This document shows positions 22,158 through 33,033 of a stretch of DNA of 55,651 bases, piece after piece. The DNA lies in contig JADGJA010000052.1 in assembly GCA_027596035.1 (NCBI GenBank), forward strand, positions 1 through 55,651, read 5' to 3'. Position 1 is the stretch's first letter; each line of letters starts with the position of its first letter. Below the pieces are notes generated by a model. That model worked only from the letters and a program-made list of their open reading frames with translations. It did not search any database and was not told the origin of the DNA. The DNA is from Thoreauomyces humboldtii (taxonomy: Eukaryota > Chytridiomycota > Chytridiomycetes > Spizellomycetales > Powellomycetaceae). The position numbers and the translations under genes are program-made.

Positions 22158-22475
22158 CGCTTGGTCCTATCCTGTGTGTTTTAGTGGGATGGAGGTGTCC
22201 TCTGCTGAAAGCGCGAACGCGCGTTTCTTGCGTTTTCGGACTTGGTTTTCGCACTGCAGATCGTATTTTCGGACAGATATGTGACTCATTGTACAACCTG
22301 CGCAGTCACTCAACTACACTCAATCGTCAAACTACACTCGTTGTCAGTAGCTCGTTCCCTTCGACGTATTCTGGATGTAATTTATGTTTATTTTGTAATG
22401 TCTGGATATGTAAACTAACGGGGTATCCCCAGAATGATGAGGTTGAAAGGCAGGATAGCATGAGATGACACATCC
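22158..22475. other. intergenic, 318 bases
   Basis: AT-richer gap between the poc5 start and the stop of the NRPS-like gene, both on the minus strand. Presumably the poc5 promoter and the 3' UTR of the upstream gene. No other feature seen. Confidence 0.4.
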
Positions 22476-25400
22476 CTACACTTCTCCTGCTTCACTCTTG
22501 AGCGTAGGGACTCGAGTGTCGTCGAACTCTACAGCGGGCCATCCTTGCATGGTAGCACCGTCCTCGACAAAGTCGCCCGCCATGACGAGGGTGTGCTCCA
22601 GCAGGCAGGTGTCGGCGCCCATGTGGGCACCCGAGAGCAGTCTGGAACCAGTGCGCAGTACGCTTCGGTCGCCGACCATGAGAGGGTTGAGGTTGAAGTG
22701 ACCTCGGGAGTTGATGTGGGAGACGAGAGACGCGTCGTCGACGGAGACGCGGTCGCCGAGGGTGAGGAGGTCGGGCTCCGTGAACATGAGAGAAGGAAGT
22801 CCGCCCGAGAACAGGGAGCAGTCTTTCCCGATCGTGGCTCCCAGAGCTCGGAAGTACATTGTGCAGTAATGCGTTCCCGTGAGGAGTCCGAGGATGCCGT
22901 GTCCGTCGTAGCAGTGTCGACGGATTGATTCGATCTTGAGGAAGAGCTGCCATCGTTGACAGTACGAGGACGTGTCCCAGTTGTAGTTGCCCTGGCGACG
23001 TCGACCCATCAGGATCCACTTTGACGAAATGACGACGAGTAGTGCACCGATGGCTTGAACGGTCATGAGACCGCTGATGATTCCGACAAAAACCGAGTAG
23101 AGAACGACTCCGCGCTCCTTCTCGCCTTTGTTCAGGACGTGCATGTGTTCGCCGGCAACGAGCTTCGCAACGACTTGAACGCTGAGAGAGGAAGATCATC
23201 GATTAGCATCTAAAGGTTCGAAAATGGCAAGACTTGCGCACAGCCACTTACCCAGACACGGTCGAAACGTTCCAATAGAAACCAACGACGATGACGATGA
23301 ACATAGAGTACAAGAAGATGGGGAACTGACCGAGCACGTGATAGTTGGCAGCACCATCGTAGAAGGCCCTTCCGAATGGAGTTGACGAGGTGGACGCTCC
23401 TTTCGACGAGCGCTTCTTGTCGAGCAATTGCGACTGTCGCTTCTTGGCGTCTTGCTTTCCATCGCTGGGGCTGGGCATAGCAGGAAGGCTGTACTGAGAC
23501 CCAACAAGGGTGTTGACGGTGGTGGTCGATGTTGATCGAGGCAGGTGCGAGGAAGGGTCGAGAGAACGGGAAGTGTCTTCGGATACTCTGTTCATGCTTG
23601 AAGTTCGAATTGGAGGAATCGAAGGTGTGTTGCTGCGCGACCCAGCATCGCTTGTAGCTCGGAGAGTGTTGTTATCATCGTCAGAAGTATCTCCGAGTGA
23701 GCTAAGGTTGGCGGTGCTGTTGTTCATGCTCTCCTCCGGAATCGGCATCTTCTTCTTGCTCAGGTCAACGGCCTCGCCTCCCTTGCTTCCGACCCATGTT
23801 GAGTGGGGCTCGTACGTCTTGCCTCTTCGTGCCAGCGCACCGCTTCCGAACACGGTACCCTCGCTCAAGGTGGTTCCGGGAAGCAGCACCACGCGATCAG
23901 AGACCATGGCACCGTCGCCGACCCGAATGAAGTCGCATCCATCTCCGTCGGAGGTGACAAGGGAAGCTCGCGATCCGAATACGACGTCGTTGCCGACATC
24001 GATGAGTGCGAAGTCGTGGATGGAGGGACCAGTGCCGGGCCAGTAAACCCGCTTGCCGACCTTGCCTCCGAGAGCCCGAACGGCAATGGACGTCATCTCG
24101 TAGTGTCCTCCAAACAGATCAACGAACCCTCGGAACCGTGACATGTCCATCAACTTCTGCATGAAGAGCATCCGCCAGTTGGCCCAGACCCCGCGTTTCG
24201 CAACCGTCGAAGGCTTGACGGGGCCAAAGCAAGCATCCAGTGTGCATCGGATGAGAACGACAAAGGCGAAGAGGAAGATAGGTCCGATGGCGACGTTGGC
24301 GATGAGAGCGACGTAGTGGTAGGCGATCCGATGAGGAGCCGCGAACCAGTTCAGGATACCGGCGAGAGAATCGGTGTCTTCCGATGGACGCTTCATGACG
24401 AGGTTGTAAAGACCAGCCAACCAGGGGATGGCCGCCACGAAACGACTCAAGAGGAAGACGGGCCAAGCGAAAATGAGCTCGAGAAGCCAGTTCGCACCAG
24501 GAGCCTTGTGTCTTGACAGGTTCGCATCTGCTGGGTTCCCTTCGGCCATCTCCCAGCTTGACGAGTTTGGACCGATGGTAGTATCGTTGGGGATTACGGA
24601 ACCAGCCGCCACGACAGATGCGATGCCGACGTTGCAGTTCCGACCGATCATGATCGGACCCAGGTACATGCTGGTGTTGCGCTCGGCGGCGAAGGGACGG
24701 CAGATGCAGCGATCGAGGGTGGTGCCAGATCCGATGTCGATGAGATCGTACTCTCCGAAGGTAACTCCAGGGTCCAGAGTCACGTTCCGACCGATGCAAG
24801 CTCCCATCATCCTGTAGTACATGATACGGGACCAGTTGAAGTACTTGAAGTGTCCCAGACCGCCGATCTGGATCGCCTTTTGTACGAACCACCATCGAGT
24901 GTGGTAAGATCCCCACATCGGGTAGATGCCCGCCTGGTACCGTCCGATGATGATCCACTTGAAGAGGATGGCAATGAGTGGAGAAACGAGCTCCGTCACG
25001 AAGCGACCAGCCGCCATAGCAACCAGCAAGTTGAGAAGTCGACCGAAGATGTTGACCGTCGTTGGCCAGTCCTCTGTATTCGAGAGCACGAAGACGAGAA
25101 CCGTCCACGTAAGCGCGCGCTTCATCGGATAGAGAACAACAAGTGGAACCAGTTGCAGAAGCATGAGTAGGGGGTTGGTTGAGCTGTTCGTATCCTTGCA
25201 TCCTGGCAGAGGGATCGACACTGACTTGGTAGGAGATGGCGCTTCGCTATCCAACTTGTCTGAGATGAGGGAGGCGAGGGATCCCAGTCGAGGATTAGTG
25301 AAGAGAACGTCGATGGGAAGGCGGAGAGCGAACTCTTTTCGGAGAGCGGAGAGGAGGCGCCCAGCCTTGAGACTGTCGCCACCAGCATAGAAGAAGTCCG

Positions 25401-27987
25401 TGTCAGATGATAGGGTTTGTGGAGGGCACCCGAGAATGTCGGCGACGATCCGGCATACGCGTCCTTCGGTTGTGTTGGCTGATGCCGCGAAATCCCCGTC
25501 GACAACCATTGCGGCTGCGAGGAGCTTCGTGACCGCAGCGTCGTTCACGGAGCCATCGGCGAGACGAGGGAAGGGTTCTTCGAGTGCATGACAGCGCCCG
25601 AGATGGTACAGTCCGTCCAGCTGTCCGGCTATCCGCTGTCGTAGGGATTCGACGACCGACTCGCTTGGTTTGCCGGTACCGCCGCTGGTAGGTGCTAGCA
25701 GCACTTCCGCGAATCCGTCGTGCTTGTCAGCCCGGACATGCACGGCAATCGTGTAGTCCTGCAGGGCCTCACGAATCTTGACGCCGATCCAAGTGAAGTC
25801 GATCAGGCAGGGAGAAGATGGGATCTTTACGGTGAGAGGTGAATTCGCGGGAGGGCATTTTGCCTCAAAGTGACGAAGGGCGGCGGGAATGTCGTCGTTG
25901 ACCTCGGTGAGACCGAGACGCTCTGCTAAACGAATTCGTAGCACCTTGTTGTTGTTCTTTGGAACGTCGTCCATGTAGACGATCACGACCGGCCATTTCA
26001 CCTGCTGCAGGGAGCTGTTGACAGCTGCTTGAAGTTGACGAAGGTCGGCCCGCGTCGCGCCGTTTGGGGTAACAAGAGCGACTCCGACAACCTCTTGAAG
26101 AACGTCATGGTTGACCGAGAAGGCGAGAGCTTGGCTCACGCGGCCGTAAATTGGGGAGTCGGGATCTGCGGCAGAAATGACAATGGCCTCCTCGACCTCA
26201 AAGGGTGAGATGAGCTCCCCACCACGGTTGATGACCTCCTTGTTTCGACCGGTCACAAAGAGGAAACCTTCCGAATCGAGGTATCCCATGTCGCCGGTGT
26301 CGAACCATCCGTCGGCAGTGAAGACCTCTGTATCGCAACCACCGTTACGAAGATAACCGGGGAAGAGAGGTGGTCCCCTGACACTGATCCGGCCAACGGA
26401 GCCAGTGCCGAGAAGCTTATCCCGACCGTTCAGGATGGCGATTTCGGGTCCGACGCTGATTCCGGATGTGCCAGGTCGATCCAGAACGTAGTCGAGGGGT
26501 GGCGTCGAGATCGGCATGCACTCAGTCATGCCGTAAGATGGAAGCACAGTGCATCCGAACGTGTCGCGTAGGGAGACCGCGAGGGATGGTAGCAGGCCGC
26601 CGGCGGCGTTGCAGACCAGGCGCATTTCGCAGCGGGCGCGTGCTTCAGGGCGGAACTGGGCAGCGTCAAGGATCATCGAGTGCATGGAAGGGGAGGCGTA
26701 GTACCAGGTGGGACGTTGGTCCTCGACAATGTCCCAGAAAAGGTTCGGGTCGAACGCACTGCAGCACACCGTGGATCCACCGGCCATCACTGGTGCAAAC
26801 AGGTTCCTGACGATTCCGCCACTGCAAGAAGCAAAAAGAGAGAGCGGCAGGGGTGAGCGATCGTAGACGGAAAGTAAGCGGAGAAGGTTGGACGCGCATG
26901 TCAAAAAAGAGCTGTCAAGCGGAACGCACAGCCACTTTGACAGGCCACGACGCCCAAAAAGTGCTTACAGAGAGCCAACTTACACATGATTCAGCGGCAT
27001 CTGGTTTAGGCACACGTCGGTTGGGCCCAGTCCCCAACTGTCGATCACGAAAGCGACGCCAGCGACGATGCTTGCGACAGTCAAAGGCACCAGCTTCTTT
27101 GTCCCACTTGTTCCCGAAGTGAAAAGGATGATGGCGATGTCGTCAGGTGAACTGGGCGTCCATTGCTCCCCTGAGGGTGGGCGTGCTGGCTCGTCGAGGA
27201 GATGCATCTCGAACGTCAGGTCCGGTTGCGGTTCGACGAGAACGACTCGGATGCCATGCTCCCGAACCCAGGCATCTCGAAGGCCGAGACGGTCAACGTC
27301 TCCTGGCAGGACCATGACGGCCTTGGCGCCGCCCTGAACGACATCGGCCCGGAACTGGTCGGCTCCGGAAGTGGCGTTGATTGGGGTCGCGGTGGTGTAG
27401 GATGCGACGGCAAGAACCGCTACTGCCAGAGTAGGGCCGTTGGGAAGGGCAATGCCGACGATCGGTCGCGTCGAGCATGTAGAGGGCGAGGGAACACCAG
27501 GGATGCGGAAAGCGGCGAGGAACTGGGAAAGTTTGAGATGCGATAGCCGCGTGCCTTGTGCCTCGCGAATGGCAGGTTGCGTGGTCGTCGGGATGAGGTC
27601 GAGGAGACTAGAGTAGGTCTTATTGACCTGAGCGGCGACATGTTGGATGAGCGGATTGAGGTCAGCATCATGTCCCGCCTTCGCGATTTCCGGAAGACGC
27701 TTCCAGAGCGTCGTGTGGGTCTGGATGAGCTCGAAGATGGGCCATGATCGAGGAAAGTGGGTGAGGAGCAGAGAAAGGGTGGCGAATGGTACTCGCGCTT
27801 GCGAGTAAGAGAAGTCGACGAGTCCGGAGAGGAGTGTGGATCGTTCGACGATGAGATTGCGATTGGGAAGAAGAGAGTTGAGAAGGTCTAGTATTTGCTG
27901 GCGATCGATTGGCCCGAACGATGCCAATAGCGTGACGTCGATGTGACGAGAGAAGTCGCCCAAGAGTACAGGTAAAGTAGAAGACAT
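22476..27987 (-). CDS. NRPS-like synthetase with Pls architecture (A-T-six TM-three tandem C domains)
   Basis: Three exons on the minus strand (27987-26984, 26821-23252, 23181-22476), 1759 residues. Residues 1-140 are unassigned. An adenylation domain covers about 145-700: A3 LFTSGTSGTKK, A5 SYGMTECMP, A7 GWFDTGDMGYLD, A8 GRNKEVINRGGELISPFEVE and A10 PKNNNKVLR with its Lys kept. A carrier domain follows, with FFYAGGDSLKAG near 814, the Ser being the phosphopantetheine site. Then come three repeats of a TM pair plus a soluble left-handed beta-helix-like domain: TM around 890 and 930 with C1 (GACIGRNVTLDPGVTFG); TM around 1115 and 1180 with C2 (DFALIDVGNDVVFGSRASLV); a Ser/Thr-rich linker; TM around 1512 and 1555 with C3 (GRHF-type ending HTLVMAGDFVEDG). 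This is the layout of bacterial epsilon-poly-L-lysine synthetase, where the C domains link monomers into a chain at the membrane. There is no condensation or thioesterase domain. The product cannot be read from the sequence. Confidence 0.93.
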
Positions 27988-28078
27988 CTGTTGTGTTGAG
28001 TCAGGTAGTTAGGTATTGAAAAAGTTCTGTGAGGATTGTATTGAGCTGCGATGCTTGAGGGAGAGAGACAGGAGTCAT

Positions 28079-28087
28079 TGCTATATA
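28079..28087 (-). promoter_or_regulatory. TATA-like box upstream of the NRPS-like gene
   Basis: On the minus strand the sequence reads GAGTATATAGC about 95 bases upstream of the ATG at 27987. Position and composition fit a TATA box, but no transcription start is known. Confidence 0.4.
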
Positions 28088-28307
28088 CTCCTCGCCGGAA
28101 AGATAGCCGGCCATCGCTCGTCCCCGAGGGCCAGTCATCAGGGAACAGAACATTCGGCAAAGGAAAAGATGCGATCAGGTTAACGGGTTGGCAGAGACCG
28201 TCCCCGTGGGTCGGAAACGTGAAGGATGGTTATCCCTTCGTCTTGATCCCACAACGTTGGCATGCGCGCGTAGGAAAGGACACCCCGTACTCCCGTCGTT
28301 GTCGTTG

Positions 28308-28892
28308 CTATCTTCGGCGGGGTTTGTTCTCTTTCTGATCACTTCTTCGTGATTCTTCTGCAGACGCCAGGTGCGACCGAACAGGATTCGCCCCCTGTCC
28401 CTCCATCGGATGCTTGCGCTTCCGATAGCGTCCGCTATACGTGGTCTCGGACACTGCGGAGGATCGATTCAGCCTCCTACCGATGGGAGTACTGGAGTCC
28501 TTGTCTCCCTCCATCCCATCAGAGGACGACATGGGGGTGGGTTCCATCCATCCCTCTTTCTTGGCAGTAGCCGGGACGGCGGGCCTTGCTGGGATTTGGC
28601 AGCTCGTTCCGTCATCTCGCTGCTGGTACAGGCAGCTCGTAACCGGGTAGGGGCGATCTTGTGGCGGGGAGCCACTTTTTGACAGAGTCGTGATCACCCC
28701 CTTCCGTCGCCCCTCAGCGTCCCTTTCGGGACTTCCGGCCAAAAACTCAAAAAGAGTGATTCCCTTGCTGTCACATGGAAAGAGCGACTGTGTAAGCGCT
28801 TGTGTACTGTACATGTACTGTACGTCGGAACCAGAAGGACATGAAATGAAAAGGGCTGCGACAACGGAAAATCGGACCGCCCAACGCGGCAT
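28308..28892 (-). CDS. uncertain 194-codon open frame
   Basis: An ATG-initiated frame on the minus strand with a hydrophobic start (MPRWAVRFSVVAALFISC, which could be a signal peptide). The C-terminal half is very basic and ends HLASAEESRRSDQKENKPRR. No domain is recognised and no splice sites are needed. Competing frames on the plus strand are shorter. It may be a lineage-specific secreted protein or chance. Confidence 0.25.
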   Translation of the reverse strand: MPRWAVRFSVVAALFISCPSGSDVQYMYSTQALTQSLFPCDSKGITLFEFLAGSPERDAEGRRKGVITTLSKSGSPPQDRPYPVTSCLYQQRDDGTSCQIPARPAVPATAKKEGWMEPTPMSSSDGMEGDKDSSTPIGRRLNRSSAVSETTYSGRYRKRKHPMEGQGANPVRSHLASAEESRRSDQKENKPRRR

Positions 28893-29694
28893 GCGGGACT
28901 GACTCCACTCCTACTTTACAGTAGCGAGCTGTATACAAGGCGAAATAATGACCCTGAAGCGCTGCTGCTTACTGTAGTCATCGAGCTACTGGTGGCTTCT
29001 CCCGACGGCCCTTATCGCCCTCCTGGATGCTCTTCCGTCAATCCGAACTCGCCGGAGCTAGATTGACGCAATCTTGGCATTTCACTCTGATAGGGAGCCT
29101 ACTTTGTCAAACTATTAGACACTTTTGATGTGATTGGGGCGCAACCATGTCTGGTATCGCCCCCTTTTTTCTTGCTTTCAAAAGAGCCAAAAACACAAAA
29201 GCCTCGCGAACTTCTGTACACAAACACATGGAAGCCCCTTGTGCAAGCGTACGCAATCGACCCTCCGAATTGTACAGTGAATCTGCTGCGCAATTTAGAC
29301 AAAGTTGATGCACAGCCGCATTTATGTCCGCCAAGATCCTGCCGAGGGACAAGAGTTCTTCGAACCGACTGATGCCTCCCTATTACCCTTGTGCGTCAAG
29401 AACCAGCTCTGGTCTGCGTTAGTGCAGATCCTCCTGTGCAGGGGCGGCAAGTGTTCTTTGTCGAAAGATCCAGCTCTTTCCTCTGTGTCAGGACGGTCGA
29501 CCCCAGGGCATGAGTATTCCAGGGTACAAGTATTCCACGATCATGTACAGGCCAAAGGAGTTCTGTCACCTCCTTCACGCGTGTAACTCATTGATGGCAT
29601 TGGAACTGATTCTTCTCGCGGCCGTCCCACCTCGAAATACCCCTGATCGCCCGTCGAAGTTGAAATGAGATCGCTGTCTGTTTCATTCCGAGTT

Positions 29695-31726
29695 CTACAT
29701 AAAGCCCATGGATCTCCCTAAAATATCTTCCTTATCGCGCAGGACATCGGACGTCCATGCAATATCTTCGTCACCATAAGGAGTCAGCGGAACATCGAAG
29801 GGTAGTCTCAAAGCCACTACGGAGTCCGTTGCGTTTGAACCGTTCGTGCTCAGACTCAGCTCTCTCAAACGTGCCGACGTTACCACGTTCATGGAGACCT
29901 GCTGGTGGGGTTGTGTCTACCCGCGAAGCGTGAGCACATTGAAAAAGGTTTCCACTGGATAAACAAACTTTACCTTCCACATCTCCGGCGCGATTAAGAC
30001 ACCTAATTCAAAGCTTCGCACCATGAGCTGCGTGTCCTGCTTTTCCATAGAGCCCCATGCAGCTTTGCTAAGATTCGAAGAAGTCAGGAGGAACCACGCG
30101 ACATCGCCTGTATCAGGGTTCAGTCGGGTGAAGGTTTTGATGTGGGGCATTGCTCGGTAGCGACCAGTCGTCTCCGCGACCCAGGAGCACAACATCGGCC
30201 TCATCCAGGCGTGTTGCTTCTTCCAGTTCTGCGATTGGAATGGTATTGCGCCCCCCGCGGCCCAGCCTTCGTAGCTGCAGAAACCAATGCTGATGAGGAA
30301 CGCAGATGAGCTCAAAACTCAAGAGTCTCTTGACATTTTACCTTGTGCGTACGTTTTCCACGGATGGAAATACCAACTTCACGCGCGGCTGAGGTGCCAA
30401 AGCCTGCTGGTTTCTTCCTGCCGCAAAGCTGATACCGAGCTCATTGACAACCCAGTCGTCCGTCATGCCGAGTGACCCGATTGAGGAAAATTGCGCCACA
30501 ACGAGGGGAAATGATCCATTGATCGTCAGGGTATTCAGCTTTGCTCTCAGTCCCAGGTGGCCCCACTTGCGCAGAGCGCGCCCGGAGTGCCGGCCAGGAA
30601 CGGATGCAACCAGGATGGCTTTGCACTCCCTGAAATCAAATTGACTGATGCGCTCGCGCCATGAGGCTAAATCCCGACCATAAGCGTCCATATATCCCAG
30701 AAGATCCTGCTCGAATGCACAGGAGGAAGTTCCTCCAGAGTCTGTCGATTTGCGAAAGAGAATGGGTGAAACCCACAGTCCTTGGGTTTTGTTCCTACAG
30801 AGGACGAGCATTTAAAATCATTTTTGTAGGAGCACTGCAGCTGAAAGATGTTACCCCCAGTCCCGCTCAATCATGTTGGCCGTGTGGATGATGATCTGCA
30901 TGGAGTCGTCACGGTAACGAAAGAACATGGCCTTCGTATGGTGAGTTCCAAATGGGATCGGAAGATTACTACGGGAGAGATTCAGTCAGCTGTCTGTTGC
31001 CGGATTACAGCCTGAGCGAGAAACGTACGGTGTGACGATCCGAACATTTGGGAACGCGCGCGCTTCGTCCTGAGATCGACACATGAGATGCGAAGATGCC
31101 GGTCCATACAATGCCAGCTGCCAAGATTACCCGAATGAACGCGCCTGCAGCGCCCCGCTCTCCATGAACGATGGTAGTCGGAACTGGTCCCACAATTAGT
31201 TCGGGTCTGTGTGAGGCAGCGTCGGCGATTTCCTCATACTCGAAGGATCAGGGAGACAGGACATCATCCAGCCGAGCTGAACGAGTGATAGAGCGTAAGA
31301 CAGAGATCAATTTCCATTTTTGGCTGGCTGCACCTGCCTCGAACATGTAATTAAGTTGAAGCAACGAAGCTATCGGTTTCTATAGAATAGAAGTACTCGG
31401 TCAGAATGGGGAAAGCGTCAGCAACGCTCAGTCATCCTCACCACGCCAAAGACCTCGCGAATAGATTTTGAACCGACATTCTCCGCGGGTCCAAGACACG
31501 GCACACGGGTCAGGTAGATGCATGGGTCAACGAACGTTGTGCTCGGGTTGGCGCTTGTTGAGTCATGAGCTGACGCGGCGGCCCTTGCAGATTCTTCGGG
31601 GAGGATTTCCGTGGAGTCCGAGTCGTAGTCATCGACGGTCAGATCGACCACTGCGTCTGATGATGAGGATACCCGTTGCCTCTTGACTGGATTCGATGAT
31701 GCTGCTTCGTCAACGCTTCGTTTCAT
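29695..31726 (-). CDS. tdp1: tyrosyl-DNA phosphodiesterase 1
   Basis: Tdp1 hydrolyses 3'-phosphotyrosyl bonds left by stalled topoisomerase I. Exons read on the minus strand: 31726-31442, a short exon near 31360-31310, one ending at 31131, then 31069-31029, 30968-30855, 30794-30345, 30274-29974 and 29916-29695. The start MKRSVDEAASSNPVKRQRV is a nuclear signal, followed by an acidic VVDLTVDD stretch like a SUMO-interacting motif. HKD motif 1 is GTHHTKAMFF, then IIIHTANMIERDW. HKD motif 2 is AMPHIKTFTR with TSSNLSKAAWG. The end LPFDVPLTPYGDEDIAW is typical. Both catalytic His/Lys pairs are intact. The junction between LQLNYMFEA and the exon carrying TTIVHGER (about 31180-31320) could not be resolved by eye, because simple read-through meets a TGA. 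Confidence 0.93.
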
Positions 31727-31896
31727 TGGGCCGGGGGTGGATCTGAGTGACGAGCCGGTCTCAGCCGGAAAGGGGAGCAGAACGATGTTTTTCACAGATG
31801 CAACGTCAGCAGAAGTGACCGAAAACGTCCGAAAGCGCTCCAAGTCCCCCACGTCGTTTTCTCTTTACGGGACTTATTATAGAGCGGCACACCGCA

Positions 31897-32907
31897 ATGC
31901 TGGTATCCGCCACGGCACTCGCAGATCCGCCAGAGCCAGTATCATCCGACCCCGGACATGGACAGATCACTTGTCATCTTCTCTCGTCACGGCTCAACTT
32001 CACGACCTTAGCCTCGACCTACCCGCTCCGTCTCATCGCCCCTCGCTCCCATGACCCACACGCTGCAACCGTTTTCATGCTCACATATGGAGGCGGTTTA
32101 CTGTCGCGAGACGAGGTTACCCTCGGCATTCACGTGGGGTCGGGTTGCGCCCTGTCACTCCTCACCCAGGGGAGCACGAAAGTCTACCAAACACGGAAGG
32201 CGGACGACGGCGCGAAACAGAACATGACGTCCGTCATCTGCAGTGGCGGGCTGCTAGCAGTCCTTCCAGATCCTACCACGCTCTTTGCAGGTTCTGCGTA
32301 CGTCCAGAAGCAGATCTTCACGGTGGAGGCCGGCGGCTCGTTGCTCGTCTTGGACTGGTACACGGCTGGCCGTGTTAGCCGAGGGGAGATATGGGAATTC
32401 GAGAGGTACCATAGCGTCAACGAGGTGTGGGTGAAGGGTAGCTCTGCTGGTTCGGACCACTGCATCGTCCGCGATGCATGGCTCTTCGAGGACGACGAGT
32501 CAAGAGAAGAAGACGACCCGCGGGACGATCGCGGGGTCCCGGCGCCCCGGCGTGGCCCGCGTACCTATGCATCGCGGATGGGCGCATATCGCTGCTTTGC
32601 GAACCTTATCCTGGTTGGTCCGAGGCTTGCGAGCACCATTGCGCGCGTCAAGGCCGCTTTCGACTGCATACTCATTACCGCGTCCGGGCACGGTCTGTCC
32701 ACCAGTACGACGTCTACCTCCGCTGAGTCCCTACCTCCGGCCACGAGAGACTTCATCTGGTCCGCATCCGACGTTCCTGGCAACCACGGAGCATTGGTTG
32801 TCAGAGCAGCCGGAATGGACGTGTCGACAATGCGAAGATTTCTATCAGATCTAGTGCTCGTGGATCTGGAGAAGGAATTGGGACAGATACTGTTTGCGAA
32901 GTCTTAG
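31897..32907 (+). CDS. ureD: urease accessory protein UreD
   Basis: Single exon, 336 residues. UreD (UreH) binds apo-urease and, with UreF and UreG, delivers nickel to the active site. Family features are visible: LASTYPLRLIAPRS, FMLTYGGGLLSRDEV, GSGCALSLLTQGSTKVYQTR, a beta-rich core with FAGSAYVQKQIFTVE and SLLVLDWYTAGRVSRGE, WEFERY, and a C-terminal helix ending RRFLSDLVLVDLEKEL. A disordered Asp/Glu/Arg insert near residue 205 (DDESREEDDPRDDRG) is longer than in bacterial UreD. It is divergent from tdp1, 170 bases apart. Its presence implies that the fungus has an active nickel urease encoded elsewhere. Confidence 0.93.
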   Translation: MLVSATALADPPEPVSSDPGHGQITCHLLSSRLNFTTLASTYPLRLIAPRSHDPHAATVFMLTYGGGLLSRDEVTLGIHVGSGCALSLLTQGSTKVYQTRKADDGAKQNMTSVICSGGLLAVLPDPTTLFAGSAYVQKQIFTVEAGGSLLVLDWYTAGRVSRGEIWEFERYHSVNEVWVKGSSAGSDHCIVRDAWLFEDDESREEDDPRDDRGVPAPRRGPRTYASRMGAYRCFANLILVGPRLASTIARVKAAFDCILITASGHGLSTSTTSTSAESLPPATRDFIWSASDVPGNHGALVVRAAGMDVSTMRRFLSDLVLVDLEKELGQILFAKS

Positions 32908-32931
32908 AGCGTACCCGATGCGTTAAATGGC

Positions 32932-32961
32932 GTAGATCTGATACTCGTAGATCTGATACTC
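32932..32961. repeat. 15-base tandem repeat, two copies
   Basis: GTAGATCTGATACTC occurs twice head to tail just after the ureD stop codon, in its 3' UTR. It appears to be a small replication-slippage repeat. Confidence 0.8.
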
Positions 32962-33033
32962 GTTCGCGCGATCTCAGCTTGTGTACTGAGTCACTCATAA
33001 GAACCCTACCCTAAAGGGGGGCGAGGACAAATC

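Larger units (their letters stand above)
27988..29694. other. 1.7 kb between the NRPS-like gene and tdp1
   Basis: The NRPS-side end holds its promoter, with a TATATA-type box on the minus strand at about 28080-28086, 95 bases before the ATG. A 194-codon frame at 28308-28892 (minus) is listed separately as a weak candidate. The remaining part, 28893-29694, shows no convincing gene on either strand. Confidence 0.4.

Noticed and set aside
24119..25201. 360-codon minus-strand frame inside the NRPS-like gene
   Set aside because: It overlaps the confirmed coding frame of the synthetase and its Arg/His-rich composition is that of a shifted frame of GC-rich coding sequence.
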